Assembly (NCBI GenBank): GCA_963969595.1
Contig: OZ018411.1
Span: forward strand, 4,280,501 to 4,344,500
Reading direction: 5' to 3'
From: Neckera pumila
Lineage: Eukaryota; Streptophyta; Bryopsida; Hypnales; Neckeraceae
DNA: 64,000 nt
Shown here: positions 45,298-56,553 of the stretch, one piece after another
Layout: the number at the start of each line of letters is the position of its first letter
Position numbering within the stretch: position 1 is the first letter of the stretch
Translations under genes and position numbers: made by a program
The notes under the pieces: generated by a model
Told to the model about the DNA's origin: nothing
Seen by the model: the letters and a program-made list of their open reading frames with translations, nothing else
Databases searched by the model: none

Positions 45298-45524
45298 TTA
45301 ACTTATCTTTCAAAGTCATATTTGAAGTGCCTTTTTTTGACTAGAAAAATGGCTTTTTGGATGAAACATTTTTTATGGTTTTTGAAATATAGAATTTTTC
45401 AAAAAGAAGGTTTTAAAAATCTATATTATACAAATGTTAAAAACTAATACAAGAATCTACAAAGATTTGAATGGGTGAGAAATAACTTTATAAGTGCAGG
45501 ACATATTTTCATTTATCTATTATT

Positions 45525-46742
45525 CAAACTTTAAAACTTTTCGTGAAGATCAATAAAGCTCATTAGCTTTATAAGAATATAATTTTATTTCAATCGGTTC
45601 CCAAGAGAAAAATTTATGCCACAATAAGTTCAAATTTTAGTTTTCTAGGCAACAAAATGAATCTACAAAAAATTGAAATTAAAATTTTAAATTTTGTTTT
45701 ATCATAGATTATATGTTTGTCTACACAAAAAAGCTTTGATTCATTCTATTTGGATTAGTGATGTGAAAGTTATGAAGCTTCTGTTTTAAAAAGAAGAAGT
45801 TCTAGAAGGTTCAATTGACTTGCTAGACTAATCTCACCGTTGACATTAGTGTGTTTCAATTCTATCTTAGAGTTATTAACAATTTAGTTTTTCCATCTAT
45901 ATTTTTACCTTGTTCTACTTAACAATTTTTGAAGAACAAAAATCAATTTTTTTTTTTGAATTTTTTCCTTGATTCTTGACTCAATTATGCAACCTAAGAA
46001 TTTTTAATTCAAACTTTGTAGTGCACAAGTTTTTCAAGTAAGAAAATTCAAAGTCTTATAATCTAGTCTTGAGAGGTGTTAAAAAAACTTGTTTTCTTTT
46101 ACTTTAAGCACAATTATCTTGCAATGTATGTAGTCAAAATTTCTAAAATTTCTTTCACACATTTTTGTACCAGTGTAAGGTAAAAGACCCCATTGCGGTC
46201 AGAATTAGGAGTGTGCCTACATGCCATAGTTGAAATTTTTCAAATTTTTTCCCACACAAAGATAAGTGTGAGAGATAGTGAGGGCATTTAAAATTATATT
46301 TTTTGGACTAAGTATGAATTAATTCTGAATTTTTGAAGTGATCAGCCCATAGGAGTCTGTAGGCTACTTCATGACCAACAAAATCAGAATCCAATATGGT
46401 CATCTTCCTACCCAATGTAGTCACAACATTTTCAAACATTGAAGACCTAAAAAGTCAATTTTTACAAAGAATTCTACACTGAAAAGTTGGAAGTATCTAT
46501 TGAGGTCACTAATTACTCCATAACTACCATGTAAGGCATTGATTGTGGTATAAAAAAACACAATGGGGTCATTAGGTGGCCATCATGGGTCATTTGACCG
46601 CAATGGGGTCATTTACCTTAGTGTAAGATTCTACAGTTAGATATGCCATAAACAAACAATTGTATAACTTTCTTTTAATCTTTGCAATAGAAATAGCAAT
46701 TTTGAGGGGGGGTTGACAAATAAAAGGCCATGGTCCTTCAGA
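45525..46742 (-). mobile_element. TTAA-A element, decayed, interrupted by a TA-1 MITE
   Basis: Starts within the family sequence (CATTAGCTTTATAAGAATAT, then TTTCAATCGGTTCCCAAGAG) and runs to AAAGGCCATGGTCCTTCAG near 46742. The first end and both flanking TTAA are lost. The TA-1 element at 46178-46618 is inserted in it. Confidence 0.6.
46178..46618. mobile_element. TA-flanked MITE, family TA-1 copy 2, 441 bp
   Basis: The left end AGGTAAAAGACCCCATTGCG and right end CGCAATGGGGTCATTTACCT, flanked by TA at 46176-46177 and 46619-46620. Comparison with intact TTAA-A copies (TACACTAGTTTAGTACAAG) shows the pre-insertion host read CCAGTGTAGTGTAAG, which supports a TA duplication. It aligns throughout with 4501-4943. 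Confidence 0.75.
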
Positions 46743-46985
46743 AGGCCACATGTCCATACTTCTATTTTCATCCACAATTTAGTGATTTCATCCTAGAAAA
46801 ACTTCACGGTTTGTTGCCATATTTTAGACAAATTATTTTTTCTTTGTGCAAACCTGGCACCCAGGAAGCCAAAAAAAACAAAAGCCCTGGTGCCCACTTT
46901 ACCCACATATTACTTTGCTTGCACCCCTAATGGATGAAAATGTATCCAATGGTGGAAATGACCCTAAAGCCTATCTACTACCAAT

Positions 46986-47085
46986 GATTCTCATCCATAT
47001 GATTGGCAATTATTCTCATCCATTTGATTGGCAACGACTCTCATCCGTCTGATTGGCAACGATTTTCATCCATCTGATTGGCAAC
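46986..47085. repeat. 25-bp tandem repeat, four units
   Basis: Units 46986-47010, 47011-47035, 47036-47060 and 47061-47085 follow GATTCTCATCCATNTGATTG then GCAAC, with one to three substitutions per unit. Confidence 0.9.
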
Positions 47086-47443
47086 TTCGCCGCAACTGGT
47101 CATGTCAGATTCCACTTGAATCTCCTCACTTTCAATCTTTGACTGACCGGCCTGCTTGTTGACTAAGTGGTGGGCCATGGCAGAGACCGACTATTGATCC
47201 AATAAGTCACATGTCTGCGAACCTCATTCGACCTTCAGGGTCCTTGACCAGGGAGGATCGCCCCCTTTATTGCCCCACATCCAAGGAAAAATTTGCCTCC
47301 CATTTTATAACATTATTAACGTTCAGTGGGGGTCCCTTTTGCTCCCCCAACATCAGGACCCCCCAAGCCACTGACGTGCATCTTGTCAGATCTACAGTGC
47401 TGCATGAACCAATGGAATTTCTTGAATTATAACTAAAATCTTT

Positions 47444-47467
47444 CCCCCCCCCCCCCCCCCCCCCCCC
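47444..47467. repeat. 24-base C homopolymer
   Basis: An uninterrupted C run, followed shortly by a G7 run at about 47475. Confidence 0.9.
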
Positions 47468-47563
47468 AAGGCATCTAGGGGGGGATTATTCAGAGGCTCG
47501 ATTAACAATGTTATGTTTTGTTCTGCGTAAATTTTGTATTTTCTTCACCTTCTCAAGTGAATT

Positions 47564-47638
47564 TGTGTGTGTGTGTTGGGGTTGGGGTTGGGGTTGGGGT
47601 TGGGGTTGGGGTTGGGATTGGAGGGGGGGGGGGGGGGG
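47564..47638. repeat. (GT)n, seven TTGGGG units and a 16-base G run
   Basis: (GT)n at about 47564-47575 is followed by seven TTGGGG units (last one TTGGGA) at 47576-47617 and G16 at 47623-47638. The G-rich strand could form G-quadruplexes. The hexamer is the ciliate-type telomere unit, not the plant TTTAGGG. Confidence 0.9.
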
Positions 47639-49128
47639 CGGAGATAAAAAACTTTAGGACTTTCTCTAGGGATAAAGCATGGGGGCAATAAGAGAGTCGA
47701 TCCTTGGTACCCTACAATTCTTTGCCCCTCCCCCCTCAAAATTGCTTACTGAAGATTTTATTACCAGTTATTGATTGATTTTGTCCTATTAGTGAGGGCG
47801 GAAAATTAATATGTGACGTATAAAAATTAGAGTCACTTGCAAAAAAATTTTTTTTGTGGAAAGTGATACATTTTTTTACAATAACGTTTTAGAAATACAC
47901 TCCCAATTTTGTGATGTGTTCTAATCCTCCCAGTTTGTGATGTGATGTGGTCCTTAATCATTCCGAGAATGGTGTGACTTTTGTAAAATAGTACATATGA
48001 CATCACTAATTGGACAAATGAGTGCAGTCATCTTTTTCATCTACACTCTTTACCTTGCATAGCTACAAGAGAAACAAAATATTTGATTAATGATTTTTAG
48101 AACAATTGTTAAAATGCAAAATTTGTCTATTTATCTTGGATTTTGATAAATTTTGGCTAACTTTTTAAATATAAGGGCCGTGTCTTTCTAAAGTTTATTG
48201 GATTTAATGTTAGTTACGTAGTATTTTATTTCAAGTAAATTTTCTACTACGCACTTTGTATGCACCTCTTTATAATCAAATGGCTTGAAGACAATACTAA
48301 AGTAAATGAACCCATCGAAAGAAAAATATTGCATGGTTCTTGTAGAAAGATGTTCTCGTAGAAAGATGATTTTTTAAACTTGTTTGAAAATAGTGCCTTT
48401 TTGAGATGGATTTAAATTATAGAGGTGAAAGGTCCTATTAGGGTGAGTTTCTCACTCTAACATTGTCACTCAAAGCTTTGATTGTAACATTTTTTTGTGT
48501 TTTGTAGCCCAAATTTCAATTAGCCAAAAGTGGTTGCTGTGATTGAATTCTTGACTATATTTATAAGTCCATTCCTATAATTCATATAGAATGAGCAAAA
48601 TGTCTAGGATGAGCCTTTGTACCTTACACTCACTCCAATGCTTCAAAGACAAGTACCATGCTCACTTTATTTTTGAGCCCACACTAACTACAAAAAAGAA
48701 GTGCATATTTTTAACTCCTAAAAGATTACAAAGTAATCATTTATTGTCAATTGGGTTGATCTCATTGTAAAAAATATAATTTATATGGGCCCCAATAATT
48801 TTATTACAAGAATTAGTGAAAAATACTTTATATTTTGCTTAAAATATAATCTAATTTTGTTTTAAACAAATAAATTACAATGACTCACTTGACACTCATA
48901 ACATTGTATAACTAGGCAAAGGTCCTCTCCCATGTTGTGAAGGCATTATGCTTTGCTAGATACATGGGAGGACTTATCAATCAATTCAAGGATTGGGGTT
49001 GGACAAGGAGGCATACAAGACATTTTTTTCATTGTAGGGGGCTCCTTTTGAAAGATGCAAAAAGGACCCTTGTCCCATTTAAAAAATAATAATATGCTGC
49101 AAATACAAAAATGTATAAAAATATTATT

Positions 49129-50076
49129 CCCTAAAGTCCCAAGGCCTTTTTTCATAAAAAAATTCTCAAAATTGCCATATCTAGTACAAAGAATAAAAAA
49201 AATTTAAATGGTGTTTTTTATAAATTTAACCACAAGATCTTATAGTAGACTACCAAAGTATGAAAATGTGTGGAAAATTTTTCAAACACTTTGACTACAC
49301 ATATTGCAAGATAAATATATTCAAAATGAAGAAAACATGGGGTTTTTTTACACTATGGCAAGTTAATTTATGAGACTTTGAATCTTCTTAACTTAAATGT
49401 TTTGCAGTATAGATTTTGGATTTCAAATTTTTTATCATAAAGAATTAAGTAGAAAATGTAGAAAAAAGAAAAGTTAAGAAATTGACGTGTTTTTTTAAAT
49501 ATTTTAAGATATTCATTCTTTAAAATATTGTTAAATAAAAGAAGGTATGTGATAGAGGGAAAAAATAAATCATTAATAGCTATAAGATGGAATTAAAACA
49601 CATAAATTGCAACAATAAGATTGTTCTAACAATGAAAGTTAATCACATGGAATTTTTTGTTTTTAAAAAACATTAAAAATTGAGCTCAAAATGAATCGTA
49701 TACGTTATCAATTCAAAAAGATGCTTTGATTGCCCACAAAACAAGATTCTTCATAACTTTCACATCTCAAATGCAAATGGAATGAATCAAAGCTTTCCAT
49801 GTAGACAAAACTACAATATTTGAGAAACAAAAAATTTAAATTTTTGTTCTAAATTTTTTTTGGATTTTTTCCCCTGCCCTCTGAGTTCAATTTAGAGGTT
49901 ATTATGATATAACTTTTTTTCCCAAGCACTAATTGAAATAAAAATGATATTCCCCAATAGCTAATTTTTTTTTTCTATATTATGAAAAAGTTTTAAGAAA
50001 ATTCACCTAAAATTCAGCTCATAGGAACTTGCCCAAAGTCCATTTTGTTCCTCAAAGTGACAATAGGACTTAGGAA
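49129..50076 (+). mobile_element. TTAA-type MITE, family TTAA-A, 948 bp
   Basis: The left end CCCTAAAGTCCCAAGGCC is preceded by TATT, not TTAA; the right end CAATAGGACTTAGGAA is followed by TTAA at 50077-50080. The interior follows the family order (AATGAATCAAAGCTTTCC at about 49783) but is more diverged than most copies. Confidence 0.7.
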
Positions 50077-50080
50077 TTAA

Positions 50081-51303
50081 CCCCTAAAGGACTAGGCATT
50101 TAAATGCCAAAGAAAGAAAATGCAAATACATTCCAAGCACACAAAGATGCATTTTGTCATTCATTTATATTTTTTAAGGATTCTTGTATAGTTCTTTAAC
50201 ATTTGTAAGGAATAGATTTTGAAGACTTTGCTTTACAAATATTCTATTATTCAACATGTACCGGTAGGTTTGGCCTCAAAAAGTAACCTTTTTAGTTCAA
50301 AAGATGACCCATCATAAACAACTTGAATATAAAAGTGAAATAAAATATTCCAAAATCACTACGATTAGAACTTAACATTTTTAAACTTCAAGGGAATTTT
50401 TTTTGTAAAAATAACACATATGCATCTACAATGGATTTTCGAAAGAATTTTCATTTTTTGGCTTCAAATTTTATTGAAAAATATTGGTTTGTATACTAGT
50501 TGATTTAATTGTATGGATGTAATCTATAAATAATATTTTACAACTATTGTTTGAGAGTCAACAATAACTATTGTTCTAAGTTGCATTTTATAGTACATCT
50601 TTACAGTTTTTGAAATGTGGGTGGATGCATGGTTTGGTGTCTCAATAATTGTATCACAAGGTTGATTTTAGAGAGGAGTATGAATAGTATTCCAAAGTGA
50701 ATATCTCATAAATTATTATAGTATTTTATGCTATTTTGGGATTAAAAATATATAAATTTGATTAAGAAAACATCTTTGTATTTTTTTTGACAAAGAATGC
50801 CTATCAACATTGATTTATGGACTCTCAAATATAGATTTATATATTTGATGGACTATCACAGTAGTAATTTTATACATGTGGACTTTTTTTAAACATTAAC
50901 ATATAGATTTGTTTTATAACGACTAATGTAAGTGTAAATGGAAACATTCCTTATCTAAAAATGAATTATTTGGTGCCAACATCATTGTATTTTATATAGA
51001 TATGGACATTTTTATAGAGTGAAAATTAGGTCAAATATTTGGAGGTCATTTTTTTATATATTTAATTTGGGATTTTATTTTATTTTATTTGTATAGTATA
51101 TTTGAAGTTCTAAGTGGTTATATTTTAAAAACAAAAACAAAAACACAAATGAAGGCTCAACCACTTATGATTGTTATGAAAGATCTCTTTAGATGGTTGA
51201 TTTAGTATTAGGAAAGCTCTCTTTAGTGAATCAACTAATGACAATGGTGAGACACCAAACCATGCATCCACCCATCTGAACCACCCCACGGTCCTTTAGG
51301 GGG
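50081..51303 (+). mobile_element. TTAA-type element, family TTAA-D copy 2, 1.2 kb
   Basis: Starts CCCCTAAAGGACTAGGC directly after TTAA 50077-50080, which it shares with its left neighbour, and ends CCCACGGTCCTTTAGGGGG. The right flank reads TAAT, so the duplication is decayed. The interior aligns with 37770-38230. An inverted pair near the right end (CCAAACCATGCATCCACCC at 51256) and at 50620 (GGGTGGATGCATGGTTTGG) bounds about 0.65 kb. Non-coding. Confidence 0.6.
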
Positions 51304-51730
51304 TAATCAACCTAAGTCATTCTCCCTTAGAAATTGGGATAATCCTTCTATAGATGCGTGGGAGTAAATTTTGTTTAGTCTGCAAAAAATCATTGACAGA
51401 CTAGGAAGGTACAATGCTAGGGCTCCCGCTTACGGCCAAGGTGAATAGATCCCTTGCTTGGCCCCTCCGGGATACGATGAATTTTTTGATAACACCCCAA
51501 ATATCAATGCATGATAAAATTTGAAAATTTTGAATTCATATTTCCAATCATAGACCCTATATTAGCTAGGAGAGTGTATGCAAGGTAAATTAATGAAGCA
51601 CAAAATAGTTTTTTTTTTTACTTACACCCCTAGAGTGACTTGGAGGTTCTGAGCGAAGGGGCCAGTTCACCCCAACCCCGCTTACTGGGGAGCAAAAGGA
51701 CCCCTAAGCGTGGTTAATAGTGTTAAGATA
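51304..51730. other. Spacer, nothing assigned
   Basis: No gene. GC-richer patches near 51420-51470 and 51650-51700 show no recognised feature. Confidence 0.3.
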
Positions 51731-52047
51731 ACCGGCTCTGAAATTGCACAGGCTCTAAAATCGCCCACCCTACTCAAATGTACACTACTTGTAAATGTTG
51801 CTTTTTCATAGCCTTCAGCAATATACAAACAATGTACATTTTAGGGGGAGAGCGATTTTAGAACCCTATGCACTTCAACTTCAAAATTTCATAACTAATT
51901 CCAAAAAGCTCCAAAAAACATGAAACGACTTGGGTTAGATGCCAATTGCTCTTGTCTTTCAAGGGAAATTTACTGAAAATTATTTCAAGAAGCTTTGCCT
52001 CCCCAAAATTCACTTCCAGCTCTTAAATGGGCGATTTCTGGACCGGT
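51731..52047. mobile_element. TA-flanked MITE, family TA-3 copy 2, 317 bp
   Basis: The left end ACCGGCTCTGAAATTGC and right end GCGATTTCTGGACCGGT are inverted repeats with TA on both sides (51729-51730, 52048-52049). The interior shares GAAACGACTTGGGTTAGATG with copy 1. The termini differ from the AGGTAG ends of copies 1 and 3. Confidence 0.6.
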
Positions 52048-52049
52048 TA

Positions 52050-52543
52050 CTTTATTATGTGATACCCCTCCATTGGGGCATTTTGGACCTTATCAGGGCC
52101 CTCCCTTACCATATTTTTTCCCCAAGTGCGATGTGTCTGAGGTGCTTTGATTCTCGGACAGACAGACACAAACAAAGCATCCCAGACAGGCAGGCTTTCT
52201 GTGGAACTCAGTCATCACTGTAGTAACTTACCATATTATCATTTCCTGGTTTCTCGGAAGTTGCCAGCAGCAGAAGTACGGTTCCTGGTTTCCAGGAAGT
52301 TGCTAGCCTGAGTTTAGAAATTCAATGAATTCCTATTTTTTTTTTTTTTTTTTCCTTCTTTACACAAATGAAACGGAATTCCTATTGATCATTTCATATG
52401 GCTCCACCTATTGATCATGTCATATGGCTCCACAGTGTCTGCCGTTCTCTCTTTCGGGGTTCCTTCCTTTCCTTCTCTTCTCTTCTGGAGATCCACGCCA
52501 CCTCACTACAGGAACAGTAGGTCCAGCTGTCAAAGGTAACTTA
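52050..52543. other. Spacer with a poly(T) run
   Basis: T-run at about 52337-52353 and a duplicated CATTTCATATGGCTCCAC / CATGTCATATGGCTCCAC pair at about 52390-52433. No gene recognised. Confidence 0.35.
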
Positions 52544-52686
52544 AGGGACTCTTTACACCTAAGAGGTTGGGCCAATTCGTTGTGGAAGAGGCCAAAAATC
52601 TTCACTTGTGATTGGATAAAAGGTTGAAGTCTGTGCAAGTGGACTTAAGGGGAATGGCCTCGTCTCTACACTGAATAGGGTATTAA

Positions 52687-53608
52687 CCCCTAAAAGCCAA
52701 AGGCCTTTTTCTTGCCAAAAAACACCAAAAAAGGTCATTTTTTTAGCAGAGAGTGAAAAAAAATTAAAAATGTTTTTCTTGCACATTTAATCGTAAGATC
52801 TTACACCTAATTAGTATGAGAATGTGTGGAAAAAATTTTCAAAATTTTTGACCGCACAGATTGCAAGATATCTACGTTTGAAGTGGAAAAAAACAAATTT
52901 TTCAGCACATTGTGGAACTGGATTTTTTGACTTTGAACATTTTTAACTTAAAATTTTTGCACTATAGAGTTTTGAGCTTTAAATGTTTATAGTGGAGAAT
53001 TGAGTTGAAAATCTACAAAAGAAAAAAAACTTTAAAAAAAACTTAATTTTTATTATTATAAAAATTGTCAAATAGAAGTAGGTACGAGGTAGAAGGAAAA
53101 TCTAAAATATTTATATATTTTAGATGGAATTAAAATGCACTAATTCCAATGGTGAGATTGTTCTAGCAAGTAAACTAAACCATACAAAAAAAAATTGAAA
53201 AATTGAAAAAATTGCACTCAAAAATGAATCCTACAAGTTATTTTTTCCAAAAAGATGCTCTAATTGCCCAAAAAACAAGAATGTCCATAACTTTCTCATA
53301 ACAAATCCAAATGAAATGAATCAAAGCTTTCCAGGTAGACAAAAATATAATCTATGAGAATAAAATACTTAAAAAAAAAAAGTGCAATTTTTTTTGCTGC
53401 CCAAGCTGCCTTCCGTCCCATATTGTGAGCTTTATTGGTCATAACTTTTGTTTCCAGGCACTGATTGTGAAAAAAATGATATTCCCACGAAGCTAATAAG
53501 CTTTTCTACCTCCAAAAAAAGTTTCAAAAAACCAGGAGAAAATTTCAGCCCGTATGTACCTGCCCGAAAACGCATTTGTCCCCCAAAGGGACAAGGGGCT
53601 TTTAGGGG
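52687..53608 (+). mobile_element. TTAA-flanked MITE, family TTAA-A, 922 bp
   Basis: TTAA at 52683-52686 and 53609-53612; starts CCCCTAAAAGCCAAAGGCC and ends GGGACAAGGGGCTTTTAGGGG at its right limit. One of the best-preserved copies: TTGCAAGATATCTACG, GACTTTGAACATTTTTAACT and GAATCAAAGCTTTCCAGG are all present. Non-coding. Confidence 0.8.
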
Positions 53609-53612
53609 TTAA

Positions 53613-54478
53613 CCCTTTGATGACTGGTCGACCACATTTTGGTCGATTTATAGACTCTATGCTTGTTCTAGGTCAAAATACACCTAATTTGTAAAAATTC
53701 AAAGAGGAACGTAGTTAGAGTATCTTTAGACGCTCACTTTAAACCAAATTGTTTGGCAAGGCATACAATAATGTGTGAGCTATGCTAATTTGAATGAATC
53801 TGTGCTGGCCAATGAAATGTACAAATAAGCTTCAATCTAGGCAAATTTTTATCAAAATACATGATCCATGAAGGCAATAATGTTGCTTGGCAAGCCCACC
53901 ACCGACTAGTCTATGAAATCCAAGGAAGTACATGGATTAGCTAAGGTAGGAGGGCCAAAAACTACCCATCTAAGAGTTGAAATTGAATTTTGGATAGGTA
54001 AAAAATTTTGAATTATATTTCATTAAAATTCCCTTGAAAAACAAGTAGAATTGGCATCTAATCTAAGTTATTTCATATTTTTTGGAACTTTATGGAATAT
54101 TAGTTATGAATTTCTGAAGTTGAAACGGCAGATGTTTAAAAACCATCAAATGTACATTTTTTGTACATTCTTTTGAAGATGGAAAACCAACATATACAAA
54201 CAATGTATACTTGAGGAGTGGAGTGTCTTAGAGTGTGAGAGAATTTTGAGCCACCTACTTTAGAGACACTTTTTATTCAATTCTCACTTCAATCTTTGAG
54301 CCATTCTCATGTCTAAATGAAAGCTTCGATCACCTTCATTCTTGTGACAATACATTGCCAAGGCCTTGTAGCCTCAATTTCTAAGGTCTGATTATATTTA
54401 TCTGGCTCAAAATAACTTTTTAAAAGTATATATTGAAAAAATGACTTGCTCCCCAAATCAACCACGTTCACTAAAGGA
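53613..54478. mobile_element. Possible TTAA-flanked element, TTAA-E, 866 bp
   Basis: Starts CCCTTTGATGACTGGTCG after TTAA 53609-53612 and may end at GTTCACTAAAGGA before TTAA 54479-54482. The ends are partly complementary. It contains the TA-3 MITE at 53944-54260. Only one copy was seen, so the limits are uncertain. Confidence 0.35.
53944..54260. mobile_element. TA-flanked MITE, family TA-3 copy 3, 317 bp
   Basis: The left end AGGTAGGAGGGCCAAAAACT and right end TTTTGAGCCACCTACTT, with TA at 53942-53943 and 54261-54262. The interior is the reverse complement of copies 1 and 2 (TTGGCATCTAATCTAAGTTA). Confidence 0.6.
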
Positions 54479-54604
54479 TTAAGGGAATCAAATAATGAAT
54501 GGGACCTTTCTTTAGAAACTGTATATATTTGAGACAAGATGTACAACCCCCAGTAGATATTTATATAGTGTGTAATGTTGATTAATTAGTATGGGTCCCC
54601 TTAA

Positions 54605-55182
54605 CCCGTAAAGTCCCATTGTTCCTATGGGGGACAAAATGGATTTTGGGTGGGTTCCTATGAGCTCAATTTTTAATAAAATTTTCTGAAACTTTCTCAT
54701 GAGATAGAAAAACTTATTAGCCTTTGGGGAATGTAATTTTTTTTTCAATTGGTGCCCGGGAGCAAAAGTTATGCCCAAATAAGCTCAAAACAGGGGAGAA
54801 GGGGTAGCAAAAAAATTTTGCAAAAAATTTAATTTAATTTTTTTAATTTTTTTTCCCTTATAGATTATATTTTTGCCTATTTAGGAAGCTTTGATTCATT
54901 TCATTTGGATTTTTATGAGAAATTTAAAGACAATCTTGTTTTTTGGGCAATTAGAGCATCTTCTTGAAAAAAAAAATTTCTTTCACTTTGAATGCTGATA
55001 TCTTTCAATCTGTACGGTCAAACATCACAAAATTTTTACTACATGATTTGTAAAAAGTGTAGTACAAGATCCTATGGTTAATTTCTACAAAAAAATATTT
55101 TTTCTGACCTTTTAGATGAACGCAACAAAAGTAGCAGTTTTGAGTGATTTTTAACAGAAAATTGGCCTTGGGACTTTAGGGG
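54605..55182 (-). mobile_element. TTAA-flanked MITE, family TTAA-A, internally deleted (578 bp)
   Basis: TTAA at 54601-54604 and 55183-55186. The first part matches the family to about 54975, then jumps to CTTTCACTTTGAATGCTGAT, skipping about 0.34 kb of the middle. Both ends are intact (CCCGTAAAGTCCCATTG and TTGGGACTTTAGGGG). A relative of its flanks at 18940-18975 is unoccupied at TTAA 18955-18958. Confidence 0.75.
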
Positions 55183-55221
55183 TTAATACTCCTATTTAGT
55201 GTAGGTGTAAAGCATCCCTTA

Positions 55222-56049
55222 CTGGAAGCAAAAGATGGAGTTGAATTTGTTGGTTTGTGGGAATTTGAGATTTAAAGGTTGAATAATAGTTTTCCTTAGA
55301 ACTCAAATAAGGTGGGATGTGTGTAGAACTCAAATAAGGTGAGATGTGTGTAGAACTCAAAACCAAGTTACCAACAGTGCGCTCAAAACCAACATTATGT
55401 ACTCTTGTTGTACATTTGATATACCTAAATGTAGGGTTTAGGTATATAGGGTTAGTTTTCTTAGTTTGTTGATTTGGGGTATACTTACTTTAAAGTTGAA
55501 GCTTAATTCCTATGGACTATAGCACATTTGTGGCATATATTGCCCAAAATAGGCACTTTTTTAGGTCAGCAAGAAAAAAAAAGTTTTTAAGAAATTCAAA
55601 TTACTACACACATTTGGTGTATACTACCGATAGACTACATTAGGAATGTGTAGAAAAAATTTCAGAAACTTTGACCTAGCGAATTGAGATATTATATTCA
55701 ATTGGTTGGCAAGGATCACCTGGTGCTTGGTGGGATCCAATACAAATGGGCCTTCAATTTAAGCCAACCAATCAAAAGATTGGAGTTACTTTTCTCCAGT
55801 CTTTTGATTGGTTACTTAAAGATTAAGATTGTGTACTAAATCTCTAGATTGAGTGTCATTGTGGTGTACCTTACTTGGAAATAAATGAAAAGTGCCAATC
55901 AAGAAGATTTCTTAGGACAAAATGAAGGAATTACTTCATTAACATTGAGTGAGGATGAAAGATGGAGAGGTTGTTTTCATAAAAAAATCCATTGTCCATC
56001 ATGAATCCTCAAAGGGTATGGGATAATTATTTGAAGATGAGAGCTTGTC
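55222..56049. other. Spacer with a short tandem repeat and a hairpin
   Basis: A 28-bp unit (AGAACTCAAATAAGGTGRGA then TGTGTGT) occurs about 2.3 times at 55299-55362. A strong hairpin lies at 55766-55813. No gene recognised. Confidence 0.4.
55766..55813. repeat. 20-bp stem hairpin
   Basis: AACCAATCAAAAGATTGGAG (55766-55785) pairs with CTCCAGTCTTTTGATTGGTT (55794-55813) with one mismatch and an 8-base loop; flanking TTTAAG and CTTAAA extend it. Confidence 0.75.
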
Positions 56050-56550
56050 CACTCATTGTCAAAACGTAGGAATTGTGTTCAAAGTAGAATTTCATTTTGG
56101 CATGATTGAATAACTTTTTTCAAAATTCTCCAAACTTAAGAAAGTTGAAAAATCAAGATAACTTTCATTTCTAAAAATCCGTTTGAGATTTCAAGCCTCC
56201 AATAAAAATTCATGGACAAAATTCAACGAGGATGTTTGAAAATTTGAAGAAAATGTGACTTTCAACCCCTCTCTGAATTATGTCTGTAAATTTTGATTCA
56301 AGGCTCTAAATTTCAAATAGATTTTTTGAGATGAAATTCAATTTGATTTTCCACATTAACTTAAAGCAAAGTTTTCAAATTTTTTTTCTACTATGCTTAA
56401 ATGAGGTCTGAAATTCTACTTTGAACACAATTCTTGCTTTTGACTTGACTATAAGCGGTTGACTTCTTACGAATCCTAATTTACATATTCTACATGGGTT
56501 GTTTTACTTTCAACTACCCCACTTGTATAAAAAACTTGTCTTCTAATTAC
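56050..56550. mobile_element. Foldback element FB copy 3, diverged
   Basis: Contains both arms in degraded form: AAAAATCCGTTTGAGATTTC near 56183 and, opposite, CATGGGTTG..CTACCCCACTTGT near 56494-56526, with CTACTATGCTTAAATGAGGT near 56388. The left end is truncated. Confidence 0.5.
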
Positions 56551-56553
56551 TTC

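Larger units (their letters stand above)
46743..49128. other. Mixed spacer with simple repeats, nothing coding recognised
   Basis: 46743-47440 is less AT-rich and contains a 25-bp tandem repeat; 47444-47640 holds homopolymer and TTGGGG runs. 47760-49128 is ordinary AT-rich text with nothing recognised. A 73-codon frame at 47211-47432 shows no domain. Confidence 0.35.
52544..55218. mobile_element. Possible Harbinger-like element filled with nested insertions
   Basis: The left end AGGGACTCTTTACACCTAAG follows TTA (52541-52543); the right end GTGTAGGTGTAAAGCATCCC precedes TTA (55219-55221). These resemble the ends of 14655-15220, and the next bases (GGTTGGGCCAATTCG) also match. Inside are a TTAA-A copy, a probable TTAA-E element with a TA-3 MITE, and a deleted TTAA-A copy. 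Native sequence is about 0.85 kb. The end match is imperfect, so this is tentative. Confidence 0.4.

Noticed and set aside
46176..46628. 8-bp duplication AGTGTAAG around TA-1 copy 2, suggesting hAT
   Set aside because: It would leave asymmetric ends. Comparison with uninterrupted TTAA-A copies shows that the bases beyond TA belong to the host, so the duplication is TA.
47576..47617. TTGGGG array as an interstitial plant telomere
   Set aside because: Plant telomeres are TTTAGGG; seven hexamers next to (GT)n and G-runs are more simply explained as a simple repeat.
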